DNA of 5,946 nt, taken from the NCBI GenBank assembly GCA_947463775.1, contig CANHVD010000389.1, positions 1 through 5,946 of the forward strand, written 5' to 3'. This stretch comes from Planctomycetaceae bacterium (lineage in GTDB: Bacteria > Planctomycetota > Planctomycetia > Planctomycetales > Planctomycetaceae). Every line of letters begins with the position of its first letter. Position 1 is the stretch's first letter. Below the pieces are notes generated by a model. It did not search any database. It had not been told where the DNA came from and saw nothing but the letters and a program-made list of their open reading frames with translations. The translations under genes and the position numbers were made by a program. Shown piece after piece: positions 5,423-5,946 of this stretch.

Positions 5423-5946
5423 TCAGATCTTCGGCACGCCTATATTCTCAACCGGCTTTCGCACGAACAAAAAATATACAATCGTGCCGCTGACGATGAC
5501 GACCACTATTCCGCCCCACAACTGCCAGCGTACTGTTCCCAGCACGAACAACCAGCCTGCCAAAGCGATCAAACTGGGAATCGGATAGAACCACATGCGA
5601 AACGGCATCGGGACATCCGGGCGAGTTGTCCGGAGAACATGCAACGCCAGAATCTGAGCAATAAACTGCACCAGAATTCGGACCACGACAGCCGCTTCAA
5701 TGACCGTCTGCAATGGCAGATAGCAGAACACTGCCGTCAGTGCTCCTAACGTCCACAGCGATACGACAGGATACTTTCGAGTCGGATGAATCTTCGCAAA
5801 TTGCGGCAGGAAATCTCCGTTGACGGCCGCTGCAAACGGGATCCGCGAATACCCCAGAGTGATCGCAAACATACACGCCAGAACCGTCCAGAGAATCAGC
5901 CCAGTAAACCAGACGGCAACCTGATGGCCATAGAGCGTCTCCATAA
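5423..5946 (-). CDS. APC-superfamily amino acid permease, C-terminal part (5' end outside the window)
   Basis: The reverse-strand frame is open through the right edge and ends at a TGA (5425-5423), so the visible 173 residues are the C-terminal third or more of a transporter. Five hydrophobic segments occur, counted from the first visible Met: about 11-31, 58-80, 82-105, 118-138 and 140-160. Between the first two lies SRIPFAAAVNGDFLPQFAKI (33-52), matching the conserved R-x-x-(Y/F)-A-A-A-x-(D/N)-G-x-L-P loop between helices 8 and 9 of LeuT-fold amino acid/polyamine/organocation carriers, so these are probably helices 8-12. PFRMWFYPIPS (114-124) is also typical of the family. The substrate cannot be told because helices 1, 3 and 6, which shape the site, are missing. 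The Met at 5944 is probably internal, not the start. The gene converges on uppP and shows no functional link with it. Confidence 0.88.
   Translation of the reverse strand, partial: METLYGHQVAVWFTGLILWTVLACMFAITLGYSRIPFAAAVNGDFLPQFAKIHPTRKYPVVSLWTLGALTAVFCYLPLQTVIEAAVVVRILVQFIAQILALHVLRTTRPDVPMPFRMWFYPIPSLIALAGWLFVLGTVRWQLWGGIVVVIVSGTIVYFLFVRKPVENIGVPKI

Overview
The window looks like part of a chromosome from a Planctomycetota bacterium. The clues are mid-range GC, mostly weak or absent Shine-Dalgarno sites, a small membrane protein opening with an NPFEAP-type N-terminus, and diverged signatures in MurF and UppP. The phylum is an inference from these features and was not tested by a search. 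No phage, transposase, CRISPR array, tRNA or rRNA is visible.

Layout: (1) bases 1-342 hold the 3' end of an unidentified open frame. (2) 468-872 encodes a 134-residue membrane protein with three predicted transmembrane segments and a conserved-looking cytosolic tail. (3) 873-1251 is a gene-free stretch with a series of small hairpins, a good forward intrinsic terminator (1077-1115) and then a sigma70-like promoter (1180-1208). (4) 1252-2775 is murE and 2875-4314 is murF, both forward, separated by a 99-base spacer with two perfect inverted repeats. (5) 4374-5315 is uppP, preceded by a clear Shine-Dalgarno site and a possible promoter of its own. (6) 5316-5422 is a convergent intergenic region with two hairpins. 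(7) From 5423 to the right edge, on the reverse strand, lies the C-terminal part of an APC-type amino acid transporter.

The three forward genes form a cell-wall block. MurE adds the third stem-peptide residue (meso-diaminopimelate, judging by its DNPR motif) to UDP-MurNAc-dipeptide. MurF then adds D-Ala-D-Ala to complete the cytoplasmic precursor. UppP regenerates undecaprenyl phosphate, the lipid that carries the finished precursor across the membrane. Neither the usual upstream partner (ftsI-type transpeptidase) nor the usual downstream one (mraY) is present, so this is a reduced or rearranged division/cell-wall cluster with uppP where mraY would be expected.

I found no clearly new system. 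The points most worth a second look are the structured region between the small membrane protein gene and murE, the signal-peptide-like extension of UppP with its altered SRS motif, and the conserved-tail small membrane protein beside the Mur ligases.
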